Below the pieces are notes generated by a model. The model saw only the letters and a list, made by a program, of their open reading frames with translations, was not told the origin of the DNA and ran no database searches. This document shows positions 19,088 through 33,545 of a DNA stretch of 34,805 nt, in pieces; the stretch's first letter is position 1, and each line of letters begins with the position of its first letter. Origin of the DNA: Lingula anatina (lineage: Eukaryota > Brachiopoda > Lingulata > Lingulida > Lingulidae); NCBI RefSeq assembly GCF_001039355.2, contig NW_019773830.1:6868-41672 (forward strand), given 5' to 3'. The position numbers and the translations under genes are program-made.

Positions 19088-19676
19088 AGCTTGAAGATTA
19101 ATGTAAACTTCCGAAGGGTAGTGACATCACCAACAAAGTCATATTATACACACGGCAGAGTTCAATTAAACGTAGTAAATTAATTACAACAGTCGCATTA
19201 TATTGACAGAAAATTATCTTACCTTGCAGAAATATAAGTAACCTTGTCAGGGGGGGTTCGGGGGGTTCGAAAGAACCGCCCCTTTTGCTGGGAAAAGGTC
19301 CACTCTGGATAAAACTTTACCTAGGTACATGAAGTTTTCATGGGAAAAGGTCCACTTTTTCAGAAAAAGAACCCCCCTTTTGAAATTGCTGGCTACGGGC
19401 CTGCTTGACCGTGCAGTTATAACGTTAACATCGTCTTGGATCAATTTTCACTTATGGTTACACGAATGGTTCTCTGTTATTGTGATCAAAGTTGCCATAT
19501 GACTGAAGTAGAGACCATTTTGTTAGCCTCGCATTTTAAATTTTATGACAGTTATTGATGAACTTTGAATCTCAGTGATGAAATTTTGATACCACTATTA
19601 ATAAAATAGTACTATCGGTAAAGATTTCCAGGCATTGTACTCATCAAAGACTTTAACCACACCCTTCACAACCTAG
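19088..19676. repeat. Interspersed repeat family, copy B, interrupted
   Basis: Same family as copy A, direct orientation, starting about 670 bases after it. It is more diverged and carries a 156-base insertion. The pair may be a tandem duplication. Confidence 0.8.
19248..19403. mobile_element. Short element inserted in repeat copy B (CAGG ... CCTG ends)
   Basis: Not present in copies A and C. It starts CAGGGGGGGTTCGG and ends GGCTACGGGCCTG, whose reverse complement CAGGCCCGTAGCC looks like a hAT-type end. Inside, GGGAAAAGGTCCACT occurs twice about 60 bases apart. CTTG stands on both sides, but a full 8-bp target duplication is not clear. Confidence 0.55.
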
Positions 19677-21164
19677 TTTGTTTTGTTTAGTTTATTTAAA
19701 TGACCTGTGAAATGAACAACTTATTTTTAACACTTTGTTGGCCTTTGAATTTACAGAATCGAACTTCTGCATCATTCATACGCTTCCAAAGATCCGTGAA
19801 CTTATCACATCAATAGGGATTAGATATTTTAACCTTCTTATTGAATTTTTTTATCATTTTTTTTAATTTTAGATAAAAACAAAGCTTCTGTAACTTGCAG
19901 ATATAAAACAGAAAAAAACCTTCGTATATTTTTAGTCATAATCCCCAAGCTTTATCGACTGGCCAACCAGCTTGTGCCCTCAATGTTTATATGACAACAA
20001 TTTTTTTTAAAAAAATGTCGTGGAAAATATTTTAGTAAATTTACTTAAACCAGGATGAGTATGAACTATTCATGTTCAGGTTACTGCATCATTCTTCAAA
20101 CCAAAATAAGGTATTATTTCATTTGTATAGAGACATATTAACACATACATAGTTAAACCATTGTATATAAACTTATACTTTCGAAGTGATAAAATTAATT
20201 TGTAAATAATCTTCATTTGCTGTTAAAAATAAGGTTATGCAGAAAATTTAATATGATAACACAACAACATAAATATTGTACTGATTTAATCTTTACTCAC
20301 TTTCTGACCAATAATTAAATTAATACTGCATAAGTTTCACTTTAATTGTGTAAAATTAGGAAAAAAAGTGCCAAAAATAAGTAGCTAAAATGCTAATACA
20401 ATGGATGAAAAGGTTTTCCAATGGTGGAAGTAACCATGCAATCTTGTGTACTTGGTACACTTTGTCTAGAAGTATTGTCAATAATTCATAGTTTTTTTAA
20501 GTAAATATAAAAGCAAATACAAATAAATGCTTGAAAGTAAAAATAATAACAAAAAATGTGGGACATTCATCAATTGTAAAAATTGTTCATATTGTAAGTT
20601 TTTGCTGTATAATATGAATAAATGTTTACAATGACTTTTTCTTTTGTATTTCATTTACAAAGTTCAGACAATGAAAGCTACAGTGAAGCCTGGTGTCCTT
20701 CTTATAAGTATTGGATATCAATTAAGTTAAAGCTCAAAACATACAGTGAAAATTCAGGTGCTTATACTGGATAACAAAGATGGTAGTAAGACAATAAAGG
20801 AAACTGTACTGTAATTGTATATTTAATGATAATAATGAACTGTAATAAATTATCACATTGCTCTCTCTCTCTCTCTCTCTCAGAAAATCTATCATACACA
20901 CTACAGCTATATAATATCAGCTACATATATTTGGTTAACAAAACAACTCTACCAGTCTAAAACCATGCACAACATTTAAAACTGCCAGTGAGCACAATAA
21001 TATTAAATTGAGATCTACAAATACACAAAACATTAAATCCACATACTGTTTGTACTCAATAATGATGTTATAATAAATGAAATTTAATATGTAGATGACC
21101 TCTGCTCTGCTTCTCTTCCATGTGAGAATTTAGTTCAAATTTGTGTTATTTTGATCTGTCTAAT
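19677..21164. other. AT-rich region including the KIF3A 3'UTR
   Basis: The 3'UTR of KIF3A should begin at 21164 and run downward. An ATTAAA-type poly(A) signal candidate on the minus strand lies near 21085-21090. No open frame of note; one TC microsatellite. Confidence 0.5.
20862..20881. repeat. (TC)n microsatellite
   Basis: About ten uninterrupted TC units. Confidence 0.95.
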
Positions 21165-24610
<3,446 letters not shown>

Positions 24611-24822
24611 CTGCAAGGGAAAGAAAATATTTCATCTTTTTCTTTAATATCTTATCTTTTTACATTTTACAGTTTCTTACATGGTACCTGCATCCACATC
24701 CAGACACTTAACATATAGTACAAGTACTTGTGTTGAACATCATAAATTGTCTTTATAAACTTTTCTACATGCATCATATTAAATCATCATGAGATCTCAC
24801 AAAGGAATCATTTTGACATTTT

Positions 24823-24997
24823 GGCCGCATTCAGAACAGTGGACTGACTAGTCCCCAGGTCAAATATGGAAACCCATTAAAAAGCTTGACCTGTAATCCA
24901 CTCATAGGCACTTAATAGATTCCTCGTGGGGAAGTATTCGACTGGGTCAGCCGTATTTGACCCTCTGACTAATTAATCTACTGTTCTGAAAGCGGCC
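24823..24997. mobile_element. 175-bp MITE with GGCCGC ends
   Basis: Left GGCCGCATTCAGAACAGTGG and, on the complementary strand from the right end, GGCCGCTTTCAGAACAGTAG. The match continues, less well, to GGTCAAATATGG against GGTCAAATACGG. Non-coding. The flanks are TTT and TTA, an imperfect fit to the TWA target of PIF/Harbinger-type elements. Confidence 0.8.
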
Positions 24998-25380
24998 TTA
25001 CATTAGCATGAGTAAATTGGGCTCTACATGTTTTTAACCATGTGTTGCAGAGGCTTATCTAATTGTAAAATCTCCTTTCTAACCAAAATAAGTCATTTAA
25101 GATGTGAAAAGATTACAGATACATAGGCCAGAGTAAAGTATTTTTGACAAACATTTTGCATGCCATCTTGAGGTCAGTATGTAAAGATACACCAAGAACT
25201 TGATGAATACCAGTACATTTAACACATGCACATCTCCTTTACTGAAAGCTCTTTTTTGTTATAGGTTTGAGAAAGATCACATCTATAACTTTAAGGTCAG
25301 TTTGCTTTTCTGACATAGTAAATTTGTTATTAGTAAATTTCAGCTATTAAATTATTAAATGAGTCAGTCCTTTAGATGAA

Positions 25381-25445
25381 AAACATCGTTTCAAATAGAC
25401 AACTTTTCATCCGACTTTTTCAAAATGGCGGGTCCCTAAATTGAT
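25381..25445. repeat. Direct repeat of about 65 bp, copy 1
   Basis: AAACATCGTTTCAAATA, CAACTTTTCAT and GACTTTTTCAAAATGGCG in the same order and spacing as 25602-25665, 221 bases away. Confidence 0.9.
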
Positions 25446-27507
25446 TAGAGACAGTTGGGTGACAGTTTGGGACAATTTTTGGTAATTTAAACGTGGTGTA
25501 TGCACATAATTTATGTTTTTCTGGTTAGTTAAGCACGTGCACCATTACAATACAGCATTGTGATATTACATGTAAATGTATCAATCCTGTAAATTGATGT
25601 AAAACATCGTTTCAAATAAACAACTTTTCATGGGACTTTTTCAAAATGGCGTGTCCAAAATTTGATGACAGGGAACTCTCTTGGAATTTTTTTTTTTAAT
25701 TTTTTTATTGCAATATGATGTTTCCAGAGCTTCGTTTAGGATATAGAGTTATATTTTGTAATGAATTCCGCACCTACTCATTTCAGGCTGAAGAGAATGC
25801 AAGTGAAAGATCTTTAGTTTTGCTGGCAGAGGTAGCCATAATTGAACAGTCAAAATGATTGTTTCCAGCAGCAACTTGATGAGGCACAAGGCTCTGTTTT
25901 CTTACCACCACTTACATTAAACTATAGTGCACAAGAGGTAACCATCGATGGTTTTAGATATAATTTCAGTCAAGCTATCAAGTACCTTAATACATAATCT
26001 ACAGTAACCAGTTTCCCTATAACAGCTAGAGGTTGTGATTTATTTTTTATTAAGATTTTAGGGAATGTTTGTGTGTAAAGTTTTTTCATGTATTTATAAC
26101 TCCTTGGTATAACTATTAAAAACTCTATTTTTCTAGGCTTGTTCAACATGACTGAGACCAGGAAGAACCATTTTGTCATTCCTTGATATGCAATTAATAA
26201 CAGAAGTGCCTTTATCTCAAAATGCTGTGGCAATGAGCATCATCACAATTTTTGACGAACTTTTAAGGGCTAAAAATATTCTTGAGCTGTGCTGGCTGTT
26301 GCTAATGATAACATTTATTGGTAATCAGTGTACTTAAATTTGTCATATTATTTTAGGTTTGAACCACCAAAAGAAAGGTATATGCAGTTAAACAATACAT
26401 TGTTTTAGTTTAATATGCAAGTTTTTGCACAGATGACATGGTTTGTAGACAAAAGTGCTATTTATTAAAGATAAATCAATTCAGATGCAAATATGAACTG
26501 ATACTGGACCGCAGGTAAATTTGTAAAAATTAATTTTTGGCTAGAATTGAAGAGTGGTCTAAGTTTTAAAAGGGAATTTAGTGTTCTTTGGCTAATTGTC
26601 TAAAGTATAAAATAAAATAATCACCACATCAAAATAAAAACTAACCATTTTTGTATTGCTTTAATCACTGTTGGGTGTAACAATATTGACATATTTTCAT
26701 TGCTGGTACTTTGTTTTAGATGTTATACAAGTTGCTCGAATGTTGAAATAAAGCAATAACAATCGATAAAAATATTTCTTTCATTTTTTCTTCTAATGAA
26801 TTAAAACTATCAGTCTACTATTAGTTGGCCTCATGAAATAGACAAAGATATAAACAAAAATATGTATTAATGAAATTTTATTTAGAATCATACTAAGTGC
26901 AATAACTTATTTTCATTTCCCCAATTTTCCTGTTTAAGCTTTTCTCTACCTGGTATATAAGCAATAATGTGCCAAAAAAGAAAGAAACGAGGCTGGCATA
27001 CGGAAATTGCAAGTACTACTGTTTTGTGTACACGGCTGTGAATTGAATGTGTCATTCCTAGATGAAGGTAAATTTCCTTTACACGCCTTTACACGACAAA
27101 AAGAATTTAAAATAAAAATGAGACTTCTACAGGTGCAAATTTTAGCGTTGAAGGTGGGTTTGTGAAATTGTTCTCATACATTCTTGTTGTGAAAATAATT
27201 TTTGTATAACTGATCGGCTCTAGATCAAATGGAGGTGTATCTCACATGATTTGAGTTTTATTTCTCAAAATGGTTGCGTCCAGGCTTGAAATCTCTTTCT
27301 ACACCTTTCTGTAATCCCACCATGTTTTCTCTGTGAGATTATTAGCGACTTCACGAGGCTTTATCCCAATTGGCTGAAGCAACCCGTCTTTTGAATATGT
27401 ATTAGGCACAAGCTCTCCCTAAGACCACAAGCTGGGTAATTATTAGGATTAAGCCCGTTACGAGGATAGGATGAAAGGAAACCCCTTGTTTCTACTCCTT
27501 CTCTTTA
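25446..27507. other. Presumed KIF3A intron, no exon seen
   Basis: AT-rich. I looked on the minus strand for kinesin motor and neck words (GQTGTGKT, SSRSH, LAGSER, NEDPKDALLR) and found none. The minus-strand frame at 25970-26233 has no domain. Copy 2 of the 65-bp direct repeat lies in it. Confidence 0.6.
25602..25665. repeat. Direct repeat of about 65 bp, copy 2
   Basis: Partner of 25381-25445, with about six differences. Confidence 0.9.
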
Positions 27508-27510
27508 TAA

Positions 27511-27755
27511 GGCTTCGTTCACATGCAATGTCTATTTTCTATTTTCTATTTTCGGTATGTCTTATGATCATGGTCTGTGCACTGAATATCCCGCCGCGTA
27601 ATTACTGGCAGCGCGAGCCAGTTACTTATAGTAACTTATAGTAACTGGCTCGCGCTGCCAGTAATTACGCCGCGGGATATTCAGTGCACAGACCGTGATC
27701 ATAAGACATACCGAAAATAGAAAATAGAAAATAGACATTGCATGTGAACGAAGCC
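27511..27755. mobile_element. 245-bp near-perfect palindromic MITE, PIF/Harbinger-like
   Basis: Nearly the whole element is a palindrome. Left GGCTTCGTTCACATGCAATG is repeated exactly inverted at the right end, and the arms match for about 110 bases with two differences (A-T-C-A-T against A-T-C-A-C near position 58, and a C/G change in the CCGCGG region). The centre has ACTTATAGTAACT repeats. TAA directly flanks both ends (27508-27510 and 27756-27758), the TWA target duplication of PIF/Harbinger elements. There is no coding sequence. A transcript through it would form a hairpin longer than 100 bp. Confidence 0.9.
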
Positions 27756-27758
27756 TAA

Positions 27759-28259
27759 CTTCTTGATTTATTCTGCTGTGTCGGACGTTGTGGGCCAGCC
27801 CAATGGTTCATTCACTCATTCTTTTCTGAAGATTGGTGATGAATATTTTGAGTGCTTAATTATTTACCCTCCTTCTTACAAGAGAAAGTAAAAAAAGGAG
27901 AGAAACAGAGACAGTGTCAATTAAAGGGGAAAAGAGTAATATAATACATTAATTAAAGGGACTCGCGGTGGAAGAAACGATCAAGAAGTTATAACTTCTT
28001 GCACTAACACATCTCACTGACTACTCGCACTTGTCACTGCTCCACGTGTTGCAGTTACACTCTTTGAGTAACTTCACCCAAGTTACACCCTCTCTTTATA
28101 ACTTCTTGCTTCACCACGAAGCACAGATCCTTTACTGCTCGTTTTGGGAAAAGACGCAAGGTATGTCATACCCCCTAATTTCTCACATCAACATTTTCTA
28201 GTTATTTGGTTCAAGGGTTCAACTAATACTTTTGTTAAACTTAAATATATGCAATTATT
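27759..28259. other. Spacer between the MITE and the TRIM duplication
   Basis: No gene recognised. AAGAAGTTATAACTTCTT near 27984 is a perfect 18-base palindrome, and TATAACTTCTTGC recurs near 28097. Confidence 0.5.
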
Positions 28260-28703
28260 TTTGTTTATGAGTAAATAATACACTATGCCTATACAAAATG
28301 AGCATCTACCTATATATCTATTAAGCAAAACGACATGGCGCACCCCCCTCCCTCCCCCCTTCACAAACACACACATCCACACACATCACCGGACCAGGCA
28401 AACACACTCACACGGTTCTGAGAAATTATTGCAGAAAAGCAAATTTATCACGTGTGATTTTTAAAAAAATAGTGACTATATACACCACTTAGAGTTTCAG
28501 TTTACGATAGTACAACCCAAGGGCTACAGTTAATACACCAAACACATTCTCATAACAAATTAAATCACTACAAATCGCATTAATTTTACATTTCAAATAT
28601 TTCTCAAAATGCGGTATACTTCAGTGCCGGTCCTTTTGCACATTTTTCTCAATCTGTAGCATAATGTTTACTTTTCACATGTTGTGGGCTAAATTGTCGT
28701 CAC

Positions 28704-30614
28704 TTAATCTAGAAAGGCAAAACACTTTACAGCCCCTCTCTCTTCGACAACGACAACCTTTCCATCAGGGTTGAGGGCAACATCCTGTGGGGATTTCAGC
28801 TCGTCTTCTTTGGTAAGAAGAAACTTCTTAAACACACCATCCGGAGAAAGAAGATGGAGACGATGGTTTCCGTCATCAGCCAATATGATATCACCGTTTG
28901 CCAAGCAGCACATTCCCTTTGGTACGTTCACGTGACCATCACCACAACCGTTGGCTTCGTACGTGAACTTCAGCACACCGGATACCGGGTTGTAGGCGAG
29001 TACTTTGTGGGCACCGGGATGTGACACGAGGATATCACCTGTAACGCTGACTGCAACATGTTTGAAAGCATTACCTTGCAGTGGATCAGGAAAACTATGA
29101 GCAACCACCCCATCCTTGTCGTGTATGTATATTGCTTCCCTTCCAGCAATGACGTACTCGCCCTTGCTGTTCACTGACACTGCGTGCGGCTGTTGACTGT
29201 GGAAATCAGATTGGAGTTTGCCTTCCCTGCTGTAGATCATCACCAAGTTATCTGACTGCGACCGAACAACAACGTTTCCATCTTGGTCGAATGCAATGCC
29301 AGCGAGACTGCCTCCCGTCAACTCAGGGTTTGTTATAGTCGCCATCAATCGCCTGCCAACGTCGTATACATTGACCTTGTTCCTCTTCGTATCCTTGTTA
29401 CACCACACACCAACAAATACGCGCCCTTCAGCATCTACAGCTACATGCGATAGTGTTTCCGGAGGATCACTATTTAGGTCTACGCAGAATGACCACAACA
29501 GTTCCTTGTCCATGGCATGTCGCAACTCACCCATACACTGACGAAGTACAGTTGACATATTGTTGACATGCTTGACATCTAGGGTTAGCCTTATGGTGGA
29601 TGGAATGCTCGGTAAATTCATCTCCGTTAATTCCTTGCCGCGTCTCAGGCAGTTTGCCATGATCTGCAAGACCTCAGGGTCGGAACCATGAATAATCAAG
29701 GCGTTGGTGAATTCTTTGAAGCTCACAAAACATCCCTGGATCAATTCTAGTTCTTTTTCCATGGGGTCTAGAACTTCCTTTTCTTGGATCATGGCTTCGT
29801 CCACTTCTTTACGCATTCGATCCCCACTGATTCTAACCAACGCAATAACTTCTTCCTCACGATTGCTAATAGATTCCTTGAGTTTCTCGCTGTGACGATA
29901 TAAACCCATCTTGCGTTCCTTCATGATTGAAAGAAGACTTGTTACTCTTCTTTCTTGCTGACCAATCTCTTCTTGGGCGTTGGCTAAGCTTTCCCTTCCG
30001 CCTTTAGCAGCTGATGGTATGTACTTGCAAGCGTGATCTTTGTGTTCAAGACAAACGCATGTTCCACATATGAACATTTCGCAGGCACAACAGAATACTT
30101 CTGCCGGGGTCTTGTTGTCATGGTTACACAGAATCTGTTGTCGAGAGCGAAGTTCACTGGCGTATGTTTCATCACTGAGTTCGCCCAATGGGATTAACTG
30201 GTGGTCGCGACATGCACCGTGTCGTCGGTGTTCTGCACTGCAGACGTCACACATGTTGTCATCACATTTCAAGCATCTTTTTGTTGCATCTGCATCTACA
30301 GGGGGCTCTTTGAGGGCGCACGTCTCGCATTTATCTTGCGTCTTCGCTTCGTCTACCTTGTTGACTACCTCAGCGAGGTTAGCAAGAAGACGGCTTTTCT
30401 CCAAATTCTCCGCCCCTTTTTCTGGTAGCTTGCATTCCCTTCTACACATGGGGCATGGGAAACGGCGTTTTCGGTCGAGTTTGACCTTCACGTGCTCCTC
30501 AAGACACTTCTTACAGAAACTGTGGACGCAAGGAAGTATTTTAGGTTCTTCATACCTTTCCCTGCAAATGATGCATGTCAGGAAATCTTCACTGAGGATT
30601 TTTGACAGAGCCAT
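28704..30614 (-). CDS. TRIM-NHL E3 ubiquitin ligase, copy 2, 636 aa
   Basis: Paralogue of the gene at 14630-16525, single coding exon, all domains intact. It has a C3HC4 RING (same eight ligands, residues 14-57), B-box 1 (CETC, CLKC, CDVC), B-box 2 (CNH, CCAC, CGTC, HKDH), coiled coil, and six NHL blades ending KCFAFLD. It is five residues longer because of KVDEA inserted between the RING and B-box 1. I chose the ATG at 30612-30614. The frame stays open to an ATG at 30696-30698, but those 28 codons cross a TTTGCAG acceptor and the paralogue starts at this same MALSKI. Between copies the RING and B-boxes are very alike, while the coiled coil and several NHL loops differ much more. The gene lies on the same strand as KIF3A and upstream of its acidic/basic-linker exon, probably inside a KIF3A intron. 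Substrate unknown. Confidence 0.95.
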   Translation of the reverse strand: MALSKILSEDFLTCIICRERYEEPKILPCVHSFCKKCLEEHVKVKLDRKRRFPCPMCRRECKLPEKGAENLEKSRLLANLAEVVNKVDEAKTQDKCETCALKEPPVDADATKRCLKCDDNMCDVCSAEHRRHGACRDHQLIPLGELSDETYASELRSRQQILCNHDNKTPAEVFCCACEMFICGTCVCLEHKDHACKYIPSAAKGGRESLANAQEEIGQQERRVTSLLSIMKERKMGLYRHSEKLKESISNREEEVIALVRISGDRMRKEVDEAMIQEKEVLDPMEKELELIQGCFVSFKEFTNALIIHGSDPEVLQIMANCLRRGKELTEMNLPSIPSTIRLTLDVKHVNNMSTVLRQCMGELRHAMDKELLWSFCVDLNSDPPETLSHVAVDAEGRVFVGVWCNKDTKRNKVNVYDVGRRLMATITNPELTGGSLAGIAFDQDGNVVVRSQSDNLVMIYSREGKLQSDFHSQQPHAVSVNSKGEYVIAGREAIYIHDKDGVVAHSFPDPLQGNAFKHVAVSVTGDILVSHPGAHKVLAYNPVSGVLKFTYEANGCGDGHVNVPKGMCCLANGDIILADDGNHRLHLLSPDGVFKKFLLTKEDELKSPQDVALNPDGKVVVVEERGAVKCFAFLD

Positions 30615-30637
30615 TGGGTTTGATTCAGGCCTTCTCT

Positions 30638-30640
30638 CTG
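30638..30640 (-). other. 5'UTR splice acceptor of TRIM copy 2
   Basis: TATTTGCAG followed by AGAGAAGGCC and the start codon, matching the acceptor of copy 1 at 16545-16547. It implies a shared 5'UTR intron that was duplicated with the gene. Confidence 0.65.
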
Positions 30641-31088
30641 CAAATACAGAATGAAATTGGGTTAAAAATAGGATAGGTGTGTGCAAGAATGAATACACAT
30701 GGAGACTGCAGAACTGGTCTGTCGATTACCGTTCTTTATACCCGTTATCACTTGGTTTTTCGCAAGACTGTTACAGAAGTTGTACACGGAAGTTTAAAAA
30801 AAGCTGCGCCTCGGCGTCAAAATTTTGACCTAGTGAATGCGAACAGAATAAGAAAAAATGTTATGAGACAGAATTATTGTACAATCATGACCAAATAAAT
30901 GGACAAATAATAAGCTTCATAATTATTAAACATTGATTAAATTACGTTGGTGAGTAAGAAGTTTATGCTTCATGAACGTTTTTTAAAAGCTTACAAATTC
31001 AGTTTTAAACTGGTTATTATTTTACAAACCTTTGAGTTTGTTTTAACAATGGCCTATGGCTCTGTTGCGCGCAAAGGATTGTGGTCTA

Positions 31089-32718
31089 CAGGGTTGCTAC
31101 TTAATATGGAATATTTTTTATCATTGTTATTTTTGAGTGCTGATTAAATTTTTTTTGGCTTGAGTCATTAAAAAAGTATGTCACTGAGTGGTTATAACAT
31201 CCAGTCTTCTGTTGTGAGATATTTTGGTCAATAATATCAAATCTGACATAAGATGACATTCAAAAGAAAGGAACACCCCCAGAAAACCATATCAACAGTT
31301 AGATGTCAGTGTAAACTTTAAGATAAGATATTAAAGAAAATGATAGCCTCCGGACAGTGATATGTTTCACAGTCAAAGAACTCACTACAGTAAATCATGA
31401 AAAGTCAGTAATTGCGGGTATGACCTCCAGCAGCCGCTTGCAGCACCCTCATCCTACATGGCATACCCTTTGACACGTTTTTAGAGTTTGGGTGGGGATA
31501 TCATTCCACGCAGTGATATTTGCCTTTCGCAGTTCATCACTATTTACCGGCCAAGGATCATAGCTATTAAATCTGTGAGTTACTCCCGCCCACAGATTTT
31601 CAATTGGGTTCATATCTGGAGAGTTTGCAGGCCAGGGCAATTGCTGAACCCATTGGTTTTGAAGAAAAACAGTGATTCTGCGGCCTCGATGTGGGGTTGG
31701 CAGTCGTCTTGGTACACAAAGTTGTTCCTGAAGATGACTCTTACCAATCGAAGCATTGTTTGCTGTAGAATGTCTCTGTAGGAATCCTGGATGAGGTTGC
31801 CTCCTAAAAAAAACAACTGATTCTGGGCACCGACATGAAATGCTCCCCTGCTTGGACCCTAGGCAGTACACAATCGTCGTTTTATGCCCTTCGTACACAT
31901 CGGTGGACACGGATTCGACGATCAACCCTTAAATATCCATATCTGGCCTCATCACTGAAAACGACGTGATTCCAGTGTTTTGGTTGCAAACGCACGTGGT
32001 CCCCAGCCCATTGCAGACGTCGCTGTATATGACCTCTGTTAACAGTGGTTTCCCTACTGGCCTTCGTGCAAAAAAACCGGCTTGCAGTAATCATCTTGTT
32101 TACGAGGGACCTTGAAACGGGCGTTTGAATGACATTCTGCCTCTCTTTTCTGAGGACACTGGTTGTCTTTGTACGACCAGCACGGCGTCCTCTAAGGAAG
32201 AAGGTAATCCTGTCTTCTTGGTGTGATACGCGGACACCCTGGTCGAGGTATTGGGGTAGGTGCCCCTGTTGCAGCATTATTGGAGGACTTCACAAACGGT
32301 TCCTGATAAATGTTGATTACCTGGCAATGGCTGTCCGTTTCTGGCCATTTTCTCTGAGAGCAAGAATCCCATAGTAAGCTGCATTGCTTAGCTGTCGAAC
32401 CATATCTTCACTTAGGTACCTGTCAAGTTTCAGAGCGATCCCTTTGTTGCTTCTCTAAACACACTCCAAAGATTGACCAAACCCATACGTTTTTATACAA
32501 TGGCAGAAATTGCCGAAAAGACCACCCCTCACATTTCTAACCACAGAACATGCAACTGCATGCATTAATTGTTTCGAGGATTGTGTGGTAATTAGGTAAC
32601 ATATCTGGCAACACATGGAGTGACACCTCAGTTTTTTAAAGTAGTTAGAGAGAAATTAAATATTTTGTAGAAAATTTACCCGCCAAAAAATAATATTCCA
32701 TATTAAGTGGTAGCCCTG
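31089..32718 (-). mobile_element. Complete Tc1-like transposon, 1,630 bp, inactive
   Basis: Left end CAGGGTTGCTACTTAATATG and right end, read inward, CAGGGCTACCACTTAATATG, matching for about 25-30 bases and flanked by TA on both sides (31087-31088 and 32719-32720). Size, TA target and the enclosed DD34E transposase remnant all fit a Tc1-type element. It inserted between TRIM copy 2 and the right edge. Confidence 0.88.
31405..32403 (-). pseudogene. Tc1-like transposase pseudogene
   Basis: It starts MVRQLSNAAYYGILALRENG at 32403, a typical Tc1 N-terminal helix-turn-helix, but stops follow within 30 codons. Frames then shift. One carries RGRRAGR (the GRPR-like linker), the paired-like second DNA-binding half, and HVVFSDEARYGY with the first catalytic Asp. 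Another carries FVYQDDCQPH with the second Asp. A third carries ANSPDMNPIENLW with the catalytic Glu, then the C-terminal LQAAAGGHTRNY. At least two stops and several frameshifts make it dead. All three catalytic acids can still be read, in different frames. Confidence 0.9.
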
Positions 32719-32721
32719 TAC

Positions 32722-33150
32722 ATGAGGGTCCAACTTGCCCCGAGTCAAGGGGGTAAACTAGCCCCGGGTGCACATTTTTCATTTTAAAGGATCGCAGCCA
32801 TTTTTGGTGCTAGAATGAACTACAATGATGCATTTCTGTAAAACTTGAAACAATGAGCTTCAGTATGATGCCCTATACATATACTATATTCGATCAAAGT
32901 CTTATGAAAATAGATCTTTAAATCTCTTTAATAAAGTTACTTTAAGATGCTAAATTCTTTCATTTGGACTCACTGCCTAGATAAAACTTCTTTACGACCA
33001 ACGCTTTCGCAGCAATATTGGATACGGTCACTTTACTAAATGATGTGATCAATTTTTCACTCCGTAGTTACTTTTTCATAAATTGATGGGGAATGGGGGG
33101 GGGGGGGGCAACTTACCACGGTTCCAACTAGCCCCGGTCCCCCCTATTGA
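32722..33150. repeat. Block bounded by CAACTTGCCCC / CAACTAGCCCC repeats
   Basis: CCAACTTGCCCCGAG and AAACTAGCCCCGGG near 32730-32770 recur as GCAACTTACCACGG and CCAACTAGCCCCGGTCC near 33108-33141, next to a run of G. These may be the ends of an unclassified transposable element of about 420 bases. The middle is AT-rich and non-coding. Confidence 0.4.
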
Positions 33151-33159
33151 CGCAAAACT

Positions 33160-33545
33160 GATTTATCCTACCTCTTGAAAATATAGGTAAGCCTGACCTT
33201 GCATTTAAGCAGATAATCGTCTTGGATCTATTTTCACTTTCGAAGGTTTTGTTGTGATCGAGATTGGAGAACATTTTATAAACCTCACAGTCTTAATTTC
33301 ATAACAATTATCACAATTGATGATAAACTTTGAATGCCAATGATGAAATCTTACATACCGTTAAAAATCAAATTGTGCCACGGGTGAAAGTTTCTAGGTA
33401 TTTTACTCACAAAAAGCTTCAACCGCACCCTTCACAACACAGTTTAATACGCGACTGTCGCGACTTGTTAGTAAACAGAAAAAAAACTTTGTGTATTTTA
33501 GTCCATAATCTGACGTTGTGAGTGGATGGAGGCATAATGAACTTA
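33160..33545. repeat. Interspersed repeat family, copy C
   Basis: Same orientation as copies A and B near 18.4-19.7 kb and closest to copy A (shares ACCTTGCATTTAA, TTTCATAACAATTATCACAA, AAATCAAATTGTGCCACGGG, GTAAACAGAAAAAAA, TGAGTGGATGG). It lacks the first 120 or so bases seen in copies A and B. Confidence 0.85.

Larger units (their letters stand above)
28260..30785 (-). repeat. Segmental duplication, copy 2 (TRIM gene plus flanks)
   Basis: Matches 14030-16700 in the same orientation, including about 440 bases of 3' flank and about 150 of 5' flank. It lacks the extra palindrome found in the 3' flank of copy 1. Confidence 0.85.

Noticed and set aside
30040-30654. A 204-codon plus-strand open frame opposite TRIM copy 2
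   Set aside because: Antisense shadow of the RING/B-box coding region; copy 1 has a broken version at the same place.
30615-30698. A 28-codon N-terminal extension of TRIM copy 2 starting at the ATG at 30696-30698
   Set aside because: It crosses a clear TTTGCAG acceptor conserved in copy 1, and the paralogue starts at MALSKI. The extension is intron read-through.
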